Assembly (NCBI GenBank): GCA_028701945.1
Contig: JAQVPT010000167.1
Location: 1-7,872 of the forward strand
Source: Bacteroidales bacterium
Lineage (GTDB): Bacteria > Bacteroidota > Bacteroidia > Bacteroidales > ML635J-15
Direction of reading: 5' to 3'
DNA length: 7,872 nucleotides
Part shown: one piece after another, positions 6,700-7,872 of the stretch
Position numbering within the stretch: position 1 is the first letter of the stretch
Layout: every line of letters begins with the position of its first letter
Notes under the pieces: model-generated
Database searches by the model: none
What the model was told of the DNA's origin: nothing
Seen by the model: the letters and a program-made list of their open reading frames with translations, nothing else
Translations under genes and position numbers: made by a program

Positions 6700-7872
6700 T
6701 TATTTTATCACCTCAATCTCTACGATAGAAGTTTTTAAACCTTTGGACTTTGCTTTTAGTTTAATTATTCCTACTTGATCTGTGCTTCGAATAATCGCTA
6801 GACATTTACCATTAAAAGCGCTATGCTCATTGGCTATAAATGGTTCGTGACATGTTGGATCGCCGTTACCAACAGCAATAATTTCGCCAGGACCTTCAAT
6901 TTCAAAATCTATCATATTATCTGCTCGAGGAACAAACAGTCCGTTTTTATCTAAGATGTTTACCGTTACAAAAACTAAATCTTCGCCATCAGCAATAATT
7001 GTTTTTCTATCAATTTCGATATTTATTTCAGCGGCTTTTGACGAAGTTTTTACAATATCTTCTGCCCAGGCTTTGCCATCTTTCCACACTTTAACTTTTA
7101 ATTCACCAGGCTGATAAATAACATCATCCCACCTAATTCGATATTCAAATTCTGCTTTTTTTCTTTTTCCAAGCGATTTTCCATTTAGAAATAACTCTGC
7201 TTCGTCGCCAGAAGTATAAACATGAACAGGAACATTTTTTCCAATTCGGTCGGGCCAGTTCCAGTGGGGTAGGATATGAGCCATTGGCAAATCAGGTCTC
7301 CATCTTGCTTGATAAATATAAAAACGGTCTTTTTTGAAACCACATAAATCCATTATCCCAAAATAGCTGCTTCGTGATGGAACTTCGTCAGCACCAAATT
7401 CATCTAAACGTTTTCGCAATGCGACAATTTCTGCCGAGTCGGTATAATTCACTAAGTCGGTAATATCTCTAAAGTACGGAGTTGGTTCGCCCAAATAATC
7501 AAATCCTGTCCACACATATTCGCCCATCACACGAGGATATTGGTCGTATAATTTAAATTGCATATCAGGATTCGATCCCCAACCCGGATATTGTACGTCA
7601 TAAGACGACATGTGAAATATTTTATTCCCAGGCAAGTTTTCGTCCGAAGGACCTGTTACCACAGGGAAAAAATACTCGCCTCTCGAACTTAAACAAGAAG
7701 TGGTTTCGTTAGCAACAAATGCTACATCTGATAAAGTAGAATCGCTAAAGAATTTTTCATACTCCCAGTTGTTATAGTTATAACCATAAACATCCATAGC
7801 TTGCAAAAATCCATTATATGTCGAAATTGGCCAATTGCATCCGCTGGTAACAGGGCGGGTATGATCTAACAT
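6700..7872 (-). CDS. C-terminal 390 residues of a GH2 beta-galactosidase-like enzyme (5' part outside window)
   Basis: This is the 3' part of a glycoside hydrolase family 2 gene that runs off the right edge. The Met at the edge is internal: the peptide begins inside the catalytic barrel with DHTRPVTSGCN and AMDVYGYNY. The motif NETTSCLSSRGEY (55-67 of this fragment) contains Glu56, which fits the GH2 nucleophile; the acid/base Glu should lie just upstream, out of view. EYVWTGFDYLGEPTPY (118-133) and the FYIYQARW segment (184-191) close the barrel. A DUF4982-like domain follows at about 210-275 (VHVYTSGDEAELFLNGKSLG), then a GH2 C-terminal domain at about 283-390 (IIADGEDLVFVTVNILDKNG, GPGEIIAVGNGDP). 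This arrangement is common in exported Bacteroidota beta-galactosidases; other GH2 activities such as beta-glucuronidase or beta-mannosidase are less likely but not excluded. It lies immediately upstream of the GH20 gene, which suggests joint action on galactose- and hexosamine-containing glycans. Confidence 0.93.
   Translation of the reverse strand: MLDHTRPVTSGCNWPISTYNGFLQAMDVYGYNYNNWEYEKFFSDSTLSDVAFVANETTSCLSSRGEYFFPVVTGPSDENLPGNKIFHMSSYDVQYPGWGSNPDMQFKLYDQYPRVMGEYVWTGFDYLGEPTPYFRDITDLVNYTDSAEIVALRKRLDEFGADEVPSRSSYFGIMDLCGFKKDRFYIYQARWRPDLPMAHILPHWNWPDRIGKNVPVHVYTSGDEAELFLNGKSLGKRKKAEFEYRIRWDDVIYQPGELKVKVWKDGKAWAEDIVKTSSKAAEINIEIDRKTIIADGEDLVFVTVNILDKNGLFVPRADNMIDFEIEGPGEIIAVGNGDPTCHEPFIANEHSAFNGKCLAIIRSTDQVGIIKLKAKSKGLKTSIVEIEVIK

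Overview
The window looks like chromosomal DNA from a member of the Bacteroidota, probably Bacteroidales-like. It is AT-rich, starts lack Shine-Dalgarno sequences and sit behind A-rich leaders, and the gene types fit: a fused glutamate formimidoyltransferase/cyclodeaminase of the Bacteroidota form, a GH2 enzyme with a DUF4982-like region and a GH2 C-terminal domain, a multidomain GH20 enzyme with a discoidin-like tail, and an AsmA-like C-terminus. The assignment rests on recognition of families, not on a search.

Layout. (1) Positions 1-485, plus strand: the 3' end of a gene that begins outside the window, possibly an AsmA-like envelope protein. (2) Positions 486-870: a 385-base AT-rich stretch without a gene, probably holding the ftcD promoter. 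(3) Positions 871-2562, plus strand: ftcD, the last steps of histidine breakdown feeding one-carbon units into folate. (4) Positions 2563-2639: a short convergent gap. (5) Positions 2640-7872, minus strand: a run of genes read right to left. These are a GH2 beta-galactosidase-like enzyme (its 5' part lies outside the window), a GH20 beta-N-acetylhexosaminidase-like enzyme, a small RhuM-like fragment that looks like a pseudogene, a MacroD-type macrodomain protein, and a secreted CAP-domain protein. Gaps between them are only 30-46 bases.

How they work together. GH2 and GH20 very likely form a secreted pair that trims beta-linked galactose and N-acetylhexosamine or related sugars from glycans; they are 39 bases apart and both are extracytoplasmic enzyme types. 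The macrodomain protein (cytoplasmic, ADP-ribose chemistry) and the CAP protein (exported) have no evident functional link to the glycosidases and may simply be downstream on the same strand. FtcD stands alone, with no other histidine-utilisation genes visible.

I see no strong evidence for a new biological system. The items most worth a second look are the divergent GH20 active-site motif and its unassigned helical segment, and the RhuM-like remnant beside the macrodomain gene. No rRNA, tRNA, CRISPR array, insertion sequence or convincing terminator was found.
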